DNA from: Actinomadura sp. WMMA1423
GTDB taxonomy: Bacteria > Actinomycetota > Actinomycetes > Streptosporangiales > Streptosporangiaceae
DNA: 64,000 bases
Reading direction: 5' to 3'
Assembly: GCF_006547145.1 (NCBI RefSeq)
Contig: NZ_CP041244.1
Location: forward strand, 7,316,001 to 7,380,000
The position numbers and the translations under genes are program-made. Shown here piece after piece: positions 26,728-35,084 of the stretch. Each line of letters opens with the position of its first letter. Positions within the stretch are counted from its first letter, which is position 1. The notes beneath the pieces are model-generated. The model did no database searches, was not told the origin of the DNA, and was given only the letters and a program-made list of their open reading frames with translations.

Positions 26728-27618
26728 CTACTTGACGTTGTAGCCCTGGGAGTTCCAGAACGAGGTCGGGTTCGGGTTGTCGAGGACCGGGTCGTTGACG
26801 CTCTTGGACGCGTGGGTCTGCTGCCCGGGACGCATCTCGACGTGGGTGTGCGCGCCCGAGCTGGACGACACGCCGTGCCACGACTCGTCGGCGATGATCT
26901 GGCCGCGGCTGATCGACTGGCCCACGGCCAGCGAGGAGCGCGGAGCGGTGTGCAGGTAGATGACCGTCTTGTTCGCCGCGGAGTTGTAGACGGCGATCGT
27001 GGACAGCCCCGAACCGCCGGTGGCCCCCCGCGCGACGTAGGTGATCTTACCGGCGACCAGGGCGTGGACGTCGGATCCGACGCCGCGGGCGATGTCGATG
27101 CCCTCGTGCCGGCCGGGGGTGCTGGTGTAGCCGTCGAAGCCGCAGGTGATCCGGCCGCCGCTCGCCTTGTACAGCGCGTAGGACATGTTCGTGCGCGACG
27201 AGGGCGAGAACTGGTGCGAGGCGTTCTGGTTCTTCAGGCTGGAGTTCAGGTTGCCCTTGGCCCCGGCCTTGAAGTCCTGGTACGTGCCGCCGTAGTTGCT
27301 GTTGTAGTAGACGCGGACGGTCTTTGTGCTGCGGTTCCAGACCGAGGCGGCCTCGTTCTTGATGCACTTGCCCTTGCCGTTGCCCGCTCCCTTGAAGTCG
27401 TAGCAGGAGGGCTGGGTGGTGCCGTAGTCGGCGACCGATCCGGTGAAGTCCGAGATCGACCCCTGGTTGTCGCTGTTGTAGTAGTAGCAGAACTCGCCGC
27501 TGTCGCAGACGCCGTCGCGGCTCGCCGCCGAGGCGGGGGACATGGCGAGGGCCGCCGTCCCGCCGAGCGCGACGGCGGCGCTCGCCGTCGCGGTGAAGAC
27601 CTTGTTGAGCGTGTTCAT
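26728..27618 (-). CDS. Secreted inhibitor-I36-like domain fused to M23 peptidase
   Basis: 296 residues. Signal peptide (1-32, ending AMSPASAAS), an I36-like domain almost identical to that of the next gene, and a C-terminal M23 metallopeptidase domain (about 165-280). The zinc motifs HEGIDIA (H-x3-D) and HTHVEMRPG (H-x-H) are intact, as is the lid His in VIYLHTAP. M23 enzymes cut peptidoglycan cross-bridges. ATG 27618 has GGGAG seven bases upstream. It lies between the PG-binding protein gene and the SpoIID-like gene, with 41- and 36-base gaps. Confidence 0.88.
   Translation of the reverse strand: MNTLNKVFTATASAAVALGGTAALAMSPASAASRDGVCDSGEFCYYYNSDNQGSISDFTGSVADYGTTQPSCYDFKGAGNGKGKCIKNEAASVWNRSTKTVRVYYNSNYGGTYQDFKAGAKGNLNSSLKNQNASHQFSPSSRTNMSYALYKASGGRITCGFDGYTSTPGRHEGIDIARGVGSDVHALVAGKITYVARGATGGSGLSTIAVYNSAANKTVIYLHTAPRSSLAVGQSISRGQIIADESWHGVSSSSGAHTHVEMRPGQQTHASKSVNDPVLDNPNPTSFWNSQGYNVK
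27214..27353. repeat. 140-bp identical repeat, copy B
   Basis: Identical to 26275-26414 inside the I36-like coding region of the M23 gene. The exact identity in third positions points to recent duplication or gene conversion. Confidence 0.9.
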
Positions 27619-27659
27619 GCTGTTCTCCCTGTGTATGCGTAACATCGTTTTCCGGCCGA

Positions 27660-28505
27660 TCAGCGGCGCTGGTACTCCTCCCAGGTGCGGATGGTCACTT
27701 TCGGGCCGTCGTCCGGGCCGCGTCCGGAGAGCCCGTTCTGCCCCAGGTAGTAGTCACCGGTCTGGTGCTGGGCCTGGCTGGACAGGTCGGTGTCGTTGAT
27801 GGCGACGGCGTGGATGTGCCACGGCCAGTCGCCCTGGTCGGGACTGCGGACCCAGGCGGCGAAGCCGACCTGCCGCAGCGAGCGGGCGACGCAGGTGCGG
27901 GTGGCGGAGGTCATCCCCTTCACCGAGATGTCGACGACGCCGCCGCCGTCATGGGTGCCCGCTGACGTGGGGTCGCCGCCGGGGTTGTAGGAGCCCTGGT
28001 CCAGGACGAGGGGCCGGCCGAGCAGCCGCTTCGCCTCGGCCAGCATGCTCTGCGTCCGCGTGTTGATCACGACGCCGCCGCTGGAGACCCGGGCGCCCGG
28101 CTCGATGACGTCGGCGACCGTGAATCGGCCGGCTCCGAGCCTGGCGAGCGAGGTCCTGCCCGGCAGCCCGTTGGCCCCGAGACCGCTGTAGCCGAGGGAC
28201 TTCTGGTACTTGGCGTAGGCGGCGACCGTCGTTGTGCCGAAGTAGCCGTCCACCCACTTCGCGTCGAGCAGGTCCCGGTCGCGCAGCGCCCGCTCGACGA
28301 GGAGCACGCTCGCCTTCGCGCCGGGGGTCAGCGTGTCGTCGGCCCGCCGCGGGTCGATCTGGGCCGCCTTGACGGTGGCCTCCATGTTCACGCTCGGCAG
28401 GGCCGTGGTCCCGCCCGTCTGGGCCGCCGACGTCACGGCCGTTCCGGTGAGCGGGGTGAGCAGGGTCGCCGCCACCAGCGTGGCGGCGTACGAAGGCAGC
28501 TTCAT
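27660..28505 (-). CDS. Secreted peptidoglycan-binding protein with M15-like C-terminal domain
   Basis: 281 residues with a signal peptide (1-28) and a peptidoglycan-binding-1 domain (about 50-120; VDGYFGTTTVAAYAKYQKSLG). The C-terminal domain has GTHDGGGVVDIS and WPWHIHAVAI, a pattern of His/Asp then H-x-H reminiscent of M15 D,D-carboxypeptidases. First gene of the wall operon, starting opposite the aldo/keto reductase gene with 250 bases between. Together the three genes supply wall binding, endopeptidase and SpoIID-type functions, perhaps for sporulation, germination or competition. Confidence 0.82.
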   Translation of the reverse strand: MKLPSYAATLVAATLLTPLTGTAVTSAAQTGGTTALPSVNMEATVKAAQIDPRRADDTLTPGAKASVLLVERALRDRDLLDAKWVDGYFGTTTVAAYAKYQKSLGYSGLGANGLPGRTSLARLGAGRFTVADVIEPGARVSSGGVVINTRTQSMLAEAKRLLGRPLVLDQGSYNPGGDPTSAGTHDGGGVVDISVKGMTSATRTCVARSLRQVGFAAWVRSPDQGDWPWHIHAVAINDTDLSSQAQHQTGDYYLGQNGLSGRGPDDGPKVTIRTWEEYQRR

Positions 28506-28755
28506 CGGGTCTCCTGGTGGGGGTGCTTGGGGGCGAAGCCCGCGGCGGGACCACCGTCACCCGGCTGCTCACGTGTTCACAAGCGGATCGGTGTTGTCAG
28601 CCTGTTCGCCAGGCATTTCCGTACAGCGGGACACAGGATCTGACAGTCGAGACAACGGCGGACAACACGCCCAGACGCCCACATCGGGCGGTGTTCGGCG
28701 TGCCTGACACGGCCGGTCCGGTGAGGGGCGGAGCGGGCCGGGCAGAATGCGGTAC

Positions 28756-29532
28756 ATGACTCGGACTGTGAGCCTGCCCGGCGGCGCCGCGCTGCCGCTG
28801 ATCGGTTTCGGGACCTGGCAACTGCGGCCCAAGAAGGCGTACGAGGCGGTGCGCGCGGCACTCGAGATCGGGTACCGGCACATCGACACCGCGACCCTCT
28901 ACGGCAACGAGGCGGACGTCGGCCGGGCGGTGAAGGACAGCGGCGTGGACCGGGAGCAGGTCTTCGTCACCACCAAGCTGCGCCCGCAGGACGCGCGGCA
29001 CGCCCGCCGCACGCTGGAGTCGAGCCTCCGCCTGCTCGGCACCGGGCACGTGGACCTCTGGCTGATCCACTGGCCGACCGGCCGGGACGACCTCGTCCCG
29101 ACATGGCGGGACCTGCTGTCCGCCCAGGACGCGGGGCTCGCCCGCGACGTGGGGGTGAGCAACTTCAGCCCCGCGCAGATCGACCTGCTGACCGAGGCCA
29201 CCGGCCGGCAGCCGGCGGTCAACCAGATCCCGTGGAGCCCGGGGCAGCACGACCCGGAGCTGCTGGACGAGCACCGCCGCCGGGGGATCGTCGTGGAGGG
29301 CTACAGCGGCCTCAAGAACACCGACCTGGGCGACCCGGTCCTCACCGAGATCGCCCGGCGGCACGGCGCCACGCCGGCCCAGGTCGTCCTCCGCTGGCAC
29401 CTGGAACACGACATCGTGATCCTCCCGAGGTCCTCGCGCCGAGAGCACATCGCCGCCAACTTCGACCTCGAAGGCATCACGCTCACGCCCGAGGACGTCG
29501 CCGCCGTCGACGCCCTCGCCCGATCCACCTGA
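28756..29532 (+). CDS. Aldo/keto reductase
   Basis: 258-residue NADPH-dependent oxidoreductase, short AKR form. The catalytic tetrad is readable: Asp in DTATLYGNE, Tyr in the same motif, Lys in VTTKLRPQ and His in LIHWPTG. The C-terminal phosphate-binding LPRSSRREHIAAN is typical. ATG 28756 is chosen because CAGAAT (28743-28748) sits seven bases upstream like a leaderless -10 box; ATG 28747 is the alternative. The substrate is unknown. Confidence 0.9.
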   Translation: MTRTVSLPGGAALPLIGFGTWQLRPKKAYEAVRAALEIGYRHIDTATLYGNEADVGRAVKDSGVDREQVFVTTKLRPQDARHARRTLESSLRLLGTGHVDLWLIHWPTGRDDLVPTWRDLLSAQDAGLARDVGVSNFSPAQIDLLTEATGRQPAVNQIPWSPGQHDPELLDEHRRRGIVVEGYSGLKNTDLGDPVLTEIARRHGATPAQVVLRWHLEHDIVILPRSSRREHIAANFDLEGITLTPEDVAAVDALARST

Positions 29533-29556
29533 CCGGGGGAGCCGGGCGCCCGCGTC

Positions 29557-30402
29557 CTACACGGGAGTGCGAGGCGGGGGCGGCCAGGCGATGTCGTCGA
29601 TCGCGAGCCAGGGCGCGGCGGCCACACCCGCGGGAGTGAGCCCGGTGAACGTCCTGACCTCGCGGTGGAGGTGCGACTGGTCGGCGTAGCCGCTCTCGGC
29701 GGCGACGCCGGCCGGGGCCCGCCCCGCCGCGAGGAGGTGGGCGGCGTGGTCGAAGCGCACGAGGCGGGCGGCGCGCTTGGGCGTGAGGCCGACCTGGGCC
29801 CGGAAGCGCGCCCACAGGCGCTTGCGGCTCCAGCCGACCTCGTCCGCCAGGCCCTCCACCCGCACCCGCCCCCGGCCGGTGAGCGTCCGCCGCCAGATGT
29901 GGGCCACTTCCGGATCGACCGGCGGCCCGGACCCCAGCCGGCGGCCGAGGACTTCCGCAGCGATCGCGAACCGCTCGTCCCACGTCGCGGCGGCGCGCAG
30001 CCGGTCCTCGACACCGGCGGCGTCGCGGCCCCACACGTCCTCGAAGGGGGCCACCGAGCCGGTGAGCTCGGCCGGCGCGCCGAGCACGGCGGCCGCCGCG
30101 ACCGGGCCCAGGCGGATCTGGAGGCACTCTCCCACCCGGCCGCCCGTCCGGAGGTCGCCGGGAAGGAGCCCGGCGACGAAGCTGCCGCGCCTGCTCCGGC
30201 CGCGGGTGCCGTAGGCGATGCCCTCGCCGTCGCTCAGGTCGAGCAGGAGGGTGACGGACGGGTGCGCGACCATGGCGATGTCCACGTGCGCGGGGAGGCG
30301 CTGGCGGAACCCCGCCATGGCGACCCCCGGCAGCCGGAGCGCCGGGCGCGGGACGGCGATGTCCACCGCCGCCCAGTCGGGGGGCGTCCCGGTCGGCAGC
30401 AC
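29557..30402 (-). CDS. AraC family transcriptional regulator
   Basis: 281 residues. The N-terminal part is a ligand or self-association domain of unclear type (includes a GRSRRGSFVAGLLPGD stretch). The C-terminal 100 residues are the AraC double HTH (VEGLADEVGWSRKRLWARF, ARLVRFDHAAHLL, AAESGYADQSHLHREVRTFTG). The GTG start has TAGACT six bases upstream on its strand and no ribosome binding site, which fits a leaderless transcript. It converges with the aldo/keto reductase gene, 24 bases away. Confidence 0.9.
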   Translation of the reverse strand: MLPTGTPPDWAAVDIAVPRPALRLPGVAMAGFRQRLPAHVDIAMVAHPSVTLLLDLSDGEGIAYGTRGRSRRGSFVAGLLPGDLRTGGRVGECLQIRLGPVAAAAVLGAPAELTGSVAPFEDVWGRDAAGVEDRLRAAATWDERFAIAAEVLGRRLGSGPPVDPEVAHIWRRTLTGRGRVRVEGLADEVGWSRKRLWARFRAQVGLTPKRAARLVRFDHAAHLLAAGRAPAGVAAESGYADQSHLHREVRTFTGLTPAGVAAAPWLAIDDIAWPPPPRTPV

Positions 30403-30439
30403 GTGACCAGTCTAAGTCGGGGGTCCGCGCGGCGGCGGG

Positions 30440-31249
30440 TCAGCGGCCCGCGGCCGTGAAGGCCAGCAGCAGCTCGCAGGTCGCCTCGGGCGCTTCGAGG
30501 ACGGGGAGGTGCCCGACGTCCGGCAGCATCTCGACCCGCGCGTGCGGCACCGCCTCGTACCGGCGCGCCGATGACGGATCCCAGCGGGGGTCGGCGGCAC
30601 CGAAGATCACCAGGACGGGCGCCTCCAGGGCGGCGAGGCGCTCGGGGACGCTGCGCTCGGCGACGTAGTCGGTGTTCCGGCGCAGGACCGTCCTCATCGA
30701 GCGGTAGGTGATGGCCTGGACGCCGGCGACCAGGTCGTCCGGGACGTCCACCGGGCTCGCGGCCGTGGCGGCGATCCCGCGGCGGATCATCGCGTCCGAA
30801 CGCATCGCCCACAGGAGCGGGCCGAGCGGCGGGGACAGCAGGACGCGGAGCAGGAGCGGCTGCCGCAGGAGCGCGTCGAGACTCGGGCCGCTGCTGATCA
30901 GCACCAGCGGGCCCACGAGGTCGGGGCGCCGCTCGGCGAGCGCGGTGGCGACGTAGCCGCCGCTGGAGTGCCCGGCCACGGCGGCGTGCCGCAGCCCGAG
31001 GTCGTCCAGCAGTCCGGCCACGCGGTCCGCCTGGTCGGGCACGCCGTACGACGGCGCGGGCGGGGACTGCCCGCAGCCGGGGAGGTCGACCCGGATGACG
31101 TGGTGGCGGGCGGCGAGCGTCGGGATCATGGGGTTCCAGGTGCCGCCCGAGGCCCCCGACCCGTGGATGAGCACCAGCGGCGGCGCCTGCCGCGGTCCGT
31201 CGTGGACCACGTGCATCCCGTGCGAGCGCTCGACATCGGCTTCCGTCAT
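30440..31249 (-). CDS. Alpha/beta hydrolase
   Basis: 269-residue alpha/beta-hydrolase. The oxyanion region is LVLIHGSGASGGTW, the nucleophile elbow is GHSSGG, the acid is likely the Asp of FGAADPRWD and the base is the His of DVGHLPVLE. No signal peptide. ATG 31249 is used because sequence upstream is not protein-like. Substrate unknown; a general esterase or C-C hydrolase role is possible. Confidence 0.88.
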   Translation of the reverse strand: MTEADVERSHGMHVVHDGPRQAPPLVLIHGSGASGGTWNPMIPTLAARHHVIRVDLPGCGQSPPAPSYGVPDQADRVAGLLDDLGLRHAAVAGHSSGGYVATALAERRPDLVGPLVLISSGPSLDALLRQPLLLRVLLSPPLGPLLWAMRSDAMIRRGIAATAASPVDVPDDLVAGVQAITYRSMRTVLRRNTDYVAERSVPERLAALEAPVLVIFGAADPRWDPSSARRYEAVPHARVEMLPDVGHLPVLEAPEATCELLLAFTAAGR

Positions 31250-31435
31250 GCGGCGACCATGCCGGGCCCGGCGCCCACCGGTCTTGAACGAATGTTCCCG
31301 CCGTCCCCGTTCACCCCTGCCCCGGCGGCGGCCGAACACCTCCGTGCTCGGCCGCCGCTCGGCTGAACCTATCCCGATCGGGACGCCGCGCAGCGGGCCG
31401 TCCGGCAGCCCCCGGGCCGCCTCGTCGCTCTCTCC

Positions 31436-31846
31436 TCATCCGCGGGGCCGGGGACGGGGGGCGCGGCGGTCCCGCCGCTGCCGGAGTTCCTCGTCGCCCA
31501 CCAGCGTGAGCATCGGCTGACCTGGGACGCACATCATCACGGCGACGAAGCGGCTCCAGCCGTCCGCGAGGTTGTTGCCCGCCTGGTAGTGGATGACGTC
31601 GCCGCCGGGTTCCCAGAACGTCTCCCCTACGTGGACCACCCGCTCGGGCTCGCCTTCGAGCTCGAAGACCATCTCTCCCTGGAGCATGTAGCCGAACACC
31701 GGGCCCGCGTGGCGGTGCGGCGGGGTGCCCGGATCGCCCGGCGGTAGTTCGATGAGGACCGTCGTCGCGCAGGCCCCGTCGGGGATCGACGGATGCTGCT
31801 CGGCGAGCACCGTCAGGACGGTGCCCGACCCTTGTGTTCGTTCCAT
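31436..31846 (-). CDS. Single-domain cupin
   Basis: 136-residue cupin. Motif 1 reads PPHRHAGPVFGYMLQGE with two His and a downstream Glu, motif 2 DVIHYQAGN supplies another His, so a metal site is likely. ATG 31846 is preceded by TAGCGT at seven bases, the leaderless pattern; an in-frame GTG lies 9 bases upstream. The C-terminal 15 residues are Arg-rich. Function unknown: many such proteins bind small signals or act as isomerases or dioxygenases. Confidence 0.85.
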   Translation of the reverse strand: MERTQGSGTVLTVLAEQHPSIPDGACATTVLIELPPGDPGTPPHRHAGPVFGYMLQGEMVFELEGEPERVVHVGETFWEPGGDVIHYQAGNNLADGWSRFVAVMMCVPGQPMLTLVGDEELRQRRDRRAPRPRPRG

Positions 31847-31946
31847 GCACGGCACGCTAGGCCGGGACCGGCCCCATCCGATGGGCCGTTCACCGTTCGG
31901 ATCATTGGGCCGCTCGCTCGCCGGCGCGGCCGGCCGCCCACGCCGG

Positions 31947-33386
31947 TCAGGCGGCTCCGAGTTCGCGCAGCCGGCCGACGAGGGCGTCGATCGCGGGCCG
32001 GTAGCCGCGCGCCGGCGGGGTGCCGTAGCCGACGACCAGCGACGGGGGCCGCCGCTCGTGGTCGAGGGGAGCGCGCAGGTAGGCGCCGAGCGCGTGCACG
32101 TCGACCGACGCGGATCGGAGGGCCGCCAGCACCGCCGCCTCGTCCGGGACGCCGGACGGCAGCCGCAGGATGGCGTGCAGGCCCGCCTCGATGCCGAGGA
32201 CCCGGGTGCGCGGCAGCCGGGAGCGCACCGCCTCCGCGAGCAGGTCCCGGCGCCGGCGGTAGGCGCGGCGGACCCCGCGCAGGTGGCGGTCGTAGCCGCC
32301 GGAGTCGATCAGGCGGGCGAGCGCGAGCTGTTCGAGCGGGCTCGTCGGCTGCGCCCGGCGCTTGGCCTCGACCAGCGGTTCGAGCAGCGCCGGCGGGCAG
32401 GCGATCCAGCCGAGCCGCACCGCCGGGCCGAGGCTCTTGCTGGCCGAACCGGCGTACACCACGCGGGACGGCCGGCGGGCCTGCAATGCCCCGACCGGCT
32501 TGCGGTCGTAGCGGAACTCCCCGTCGTAGTCGTCCTCGACGATCCAGCCGAGGTTCTCCTCCGCCCACGCCAGCAGGCCGGCGCGGCGCGCGGGCGCCAT
32601 GCTCATCCCGAGCGGGAACTGGTGCGCCGGCGTGCACACCGCGACCCCGGCCCCGGACGCGGCCAGCTCGGCGCAGGACATGCCCTCGGCGTCCACGGCG
32701 ATGTCGGCCACGTCCAGCCGGGAGGCGACGACGCGGACGTGGTTGCCGACCGCCGGGTTCTCCATCGCGGCCCGGCCCACCCCGAGCTCCGCGAAGACCT
32801 CGGTGAGCAGGCCGAGCGCCTGCGTGAACCCGGAGCAGACGAGTACGTGGGACGGGTCGACGCGGACTCCGCGCACGCGGCCCAGATAGGCGGCGAGCGT
32901 CGTGCGCAGCTCCAGGCGCCCCCGGGCGTCGCCGCGGCCGAAGGCGTCGGCCGGTGCCTCCCGCAGGACGTGCCGCATGGCGCGGGCCCAGGCGTCCCGG
33001 GGGAAGGCGCCGCCGTCGGTTCGGCCGGGGCGCAGGTCATGGCTCGGCGCGGCGGACGGGGCCGCGCGCACCGGCGCGGCCGCGGGCGGGCTGGAGGCCC
33101 CCGCCGCGACGCGCGTGCCGGATCCGGAACGGGACGTGAGCCAGCCCTCGGCGACCAGCTGCTCGTAGGCGGCAGCCACGGTCCCGCGTGCCAGCCCCAG
33201 CTGGGAGGCCAGCTCCCGGCTGGAGGGCAGCCGCGTTCCGGCCCTGAGGCGTCCGCCGCGGATCGCGACCCGCAGCGCCTCCTCGACCGCCTGCCGCCGC
33301 CCGCCCCTGGGCGGGACCTGGAGCAGCAGTTCAGGGCCGAAGCCCGGTCCCAGGGGAGGCGCGAAGCTGTCCAATCTTTCGTCCAT
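31947..33386 (-). CDS. MocR/PdxR-type regulator (GntR HTH + aminotransferase domain)
   Basis: 479 residues. An N-terminal GntR winged helix (about 20-95; RLPSSRELASQLGLARGTVAAAYEQLV) is joined by an Ala/Pro linker to a fold-type I aminotransferase domain. The PLP lysine lies in VYAGSASKSLGPAVRLGW and the PLP Asp in IVEDDYDGEF. MocR proteins sense PLP or PLP-amino acid adducts and often control vitamin B6, GABA or taurine genes. No pdx gene is adjacent; the divergent neighbour is a nucleoside-sugar-type epimerase. Confidence 0.92.
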   Translation of the reverse strand: MDERLDSFAPPLGPGFGPELLLQVPPRGGRRQAVEEALRVAIRGGRLRAGTRLPSSRELASQLGLARGTVAAAYEQLVAEGWLTSRSGSGTRVAAGASSPPAAAPVRAAPSAAPSHDLRPGRTDGGAFPRDAWARAMRHVLREAPADAFGRGDARGRLELRTTLAAYLGRVRGVRVDPSHVLVCSGFTQALGLLTEVFAELGVGRAAMENPAVGNHVRVVASRLDVADIAVDAEGMSCAELAASGAGVAVCTPAHQFPLGMSMAPARRAGLLAWAEENLGWIVEDDYDGEFRYDRKPVGALQARRPSRVVYAGSASKSLGPAVRLGWIACPPALLEPLVEAKRRAQPTSPLEQLALARLIDSGGYDRHLRGVRRAYRRRRDLLAEAVRSRLPRTRVLGIEAGLHAILRLPSGVPDEAAVLAALRSASVDVHALGAYLRAPLDHERRPPSLVVGYGTPPARGYRPAIDALVGRLRELGAA

Positions 33387-33392
33387 GCAATG

Positions 33393-33408
33393 GCCCAGTG
33401 TAATGGGC
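33393..33408. promoter_or_regulatory. Inverted repeat, putative MocR operator
   Basis: GCCCA (33393-33397) and TGGGC (33404-33408) around a 6-base core, 7 bases upstream of the MocR start codon and in the divergent region. A TACACT box for the leftward gene overlaps it, so binding would block its own promoter. Confidence 0.4.
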
Positions 33409-33515
33409 TGTTCCGGTCATACCTTGGCGGTGCCCGGGAGGCCGGAGCCGTTCGGTGCCCCGTGGGGCCCGGCTCCCGGGCTTCCACCGGACGACCGCAG
33501 AGAAAGGAGCCCGTC

Positions 33516-34430
33516 GTGCGCGTCTTCGTCGCCGGCGCCACCGGCGCCGTGGGCCGGATCCTGGTGCCGCTTCTCCTCGACGCCGGACACCAGGTCACCG
33601 GCACCGCCCGGAGCCGGACAGGGCTGGACCGGCTGCGCGCTCAGGGAGCGACCCCCGTCCAGGCCGACGTGTTCGACGCCGAGGGCCTGGCCGGGGCGGT
33701 CGCGGCCGCCTCCCCCGACACCGTGATCCACCAGCTCACCGCGCTGGCGAAGGGCACGCCAGCCGACAACGGGCGGATCCGCAGGGAGGGCACGCGCAAC
33801 CTCGTCGACGCCGCGGTGCGCGCCGGCGTCACCCGCGTCATCGCGCAGTCGGTCGCCTGGGCCTACGAGCCCGGTGACACCCCGGCCGCGGAGGACACGC
33901 CCCTCGACGTCACGGCCCCGCCACCCCGGGCGAACATGGTCGGCGGCATCAGGGTCCTGGAGGAGACGGCCGCCGAGCTGGACGAGCATGTCATCCTGCG
34001 CTACGGCACCTTCTACGGACCGGGGACCTGGTACTCGCCGGAGGGTCTCGTCGCCGACCTGCTCCGCGGGGAAGGGGCGGCCCAGCGTGCCGCCGCGTTC
34101 GTCGGGCCGCTGCGGGCCGACGACGCCGTCTCCTCGTTCGTCCACGTCGAGGACGCCGCCAGGGCCGCCGTCGCCGCCCTCGACTGGCCGAGCGGCCAGG
34201 TCAACGTCGTCGACGACGAGCCGGCGGCCGCCCGTGACTGGCTGCCCGTCCTGGCCCGCGCGCTCGGCGCCCCGCCGCCGCCCCCGGCCACCGGCCGGGC
34301 CGGCTGGGAGCGCGGCGCGAGCAACGCCCGCGCGAGATCGCTCGGCTGGCTGCCGCGCCGTTCCAGCTGGCGGACCGGCTTCACCGCGATGAGCCCGGCC
34401 GGCGCCGCCGGACCGGCCTCATCCAGGTGA
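33516..34430 (+). CDS. NAD(P)-dependent epimerase/dehydratase family protein
   Basis: 304-residue extended short-chain dehydrogenase. The Rossmann motif GATGAVGRI is at residues 7-15, and YEPGDTPAAEDTPLD plus RYGTFYGPGTWYS follow the atypical-SDR pattern. GTG 33516 has AAAGGAG six bases upstream. It diverges from the MocR gene and its last 12 bases overlap the convergent tetR gene. Substrate unknown. Confidence 0.88.
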   Translation: MRVFVAGATGAVGRILVPLLLDAGHQVTGTARSRTGLDRLRAQGATPVQADVFDAEGLAGAVAAASPDTVIHQLTALAKGTPADNGRIRREGTRNLVDAAVRAGVTRVIAQSVAWAYEPGDTPAAEDTPLDVTAPPPRANMVGGIRVLEETAAELDEHVILRYGTFYGPGTWYSPEGLVADLLRGEGAAQRAAAFVGPLRADDAVSSFVHVEDAARAAVAALDWPSGQVNVVDDEPAAARDWLPVLARALGAPPPPPATGRAGWERGASNARARSLGWLPRRSSWRTGFTAMSPAGAAGPASSR

Positions 34431-34985
34431 GGTCGCGGGGAGCATGGCGGCCAGGTACTCGCGGACGGTGAGGCGGAGGTCGTCCAGGCCGGGTACGCGT
34501 CCCGCGCCCGCGACGGCGTCGAACATCACGCCTTCCATGAAGGCGACGAGGGCGTGCCCGTGCCGGTCGGGGTCGGTCGAGCCGGCCGCGGCCATGACCG
34601 AGACGGTCGCACGGCGGATGTCGCGTCCGATCGCGTCGTAGATCGCGCGCAGCTCCGGGCGGCGGGTGGCCTCGAGCGCCAGCTCGTACCTGGCCAGCGT
34701 GCGCTGCCGGTCCTCGTGCAGGGCGCCGTGCAGGAACCGCGCCAGCGCCTCGGCGAGGTCGCCGCCGTCCCGGCCGAGGCCGGCGATGGTGCGCCTCTCC
34801 AGCTCGGTGAGGCGGGCGAGGGCGAGTTCGAGGAGCGCGGCGCGGCTCCGGGCGACGTTGGACGTGGAGCCGGGAGGGAGCCCGGCCGCCTCGTCGACGG
34901 CGCGGTGGGTGAGCCCGCGCATGCCGCGCTCGGCGAGCAGGGTGATGGCGGCTTCGGCGACGAGCGTCGCCCGGGTCGAGGGCAC
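34419..34985 (-). CDS. TetR family regulator
   Basis: 188 residues with an N-terminal TetR HTH (about 8-55; EAAITLLAERGMRGLTHRAVDEAAGLPPGSTSN). The C-terminal ligand domain has a TetR_C-like helix LARYELALEATRRPELRAIY. The GTG start has TAGTCT (34992-34997, its strand) six bases upstream, so it is probably leaderless. This -10 box lies inside the tandem dyads at 34994-35042, pointing to autorepression together with control of the divergent FAD monooxygenase. Confidence 0.92.
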   Translation of the reverse strand: MPSTRATLVAEAAITLLAERGMRGLTHRAVDEAAGLPPGSTSNVARSRAALLELALARLTELERRTIAGLGRDGGDLAEALARFLHGALHEDRQRTLARYELALEATRRPELRAIYDAIGRDIRRATVSVMAAAGSTDPDRHGHALVAFMEGVMFDAVAGAGRVPGLDDLRLTVREYLAAMLPATSPG

Positions 34986-34993
34986 CAGGTCAG

Positions 34994-35042
34994 ACTACTC
35001 ATGTAGTGAAACTATTGATGTAGTGCCACTATGGATGTAGTG
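34994..35042. promoter_or_regulatory. Tandem TetR operator array (17-bp period)
   Basis: ATGTAGTG occurs at 35001, 35018 and 35035, exactly 17 bases apart. Each is part of a dyad: ACTAC-TCAT-GTAGT at 34994-35007, TAGT-GAA-ACTA at 35004-35014, TAGTG-C-CACTA at 35021-35031. The array lies between tetR and the FAD monooxygenase gene and covers the tetR -10 box. Confidence 0.7.
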
Positions 35043-35084
35043 ACGCGGGTAAGGGCGCGATGGCAGCGGCGGGGAGGGATGGCG

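Noticed and set aside
26275-27642. Long plus-strand frame with internal repeats across 26.3-27.6 kb
   Set aside because: The repeats simply mirror the duplicated I36 domain on the minus strand; no start signal or motif.
31725-33515. N-terminal extension of the epimerase frame by about 600 codons
   Set aside because: It runs antisense through the MocR gene; the AAAGGAG-GTG at 33516 and the Rossmann motif define the true start.
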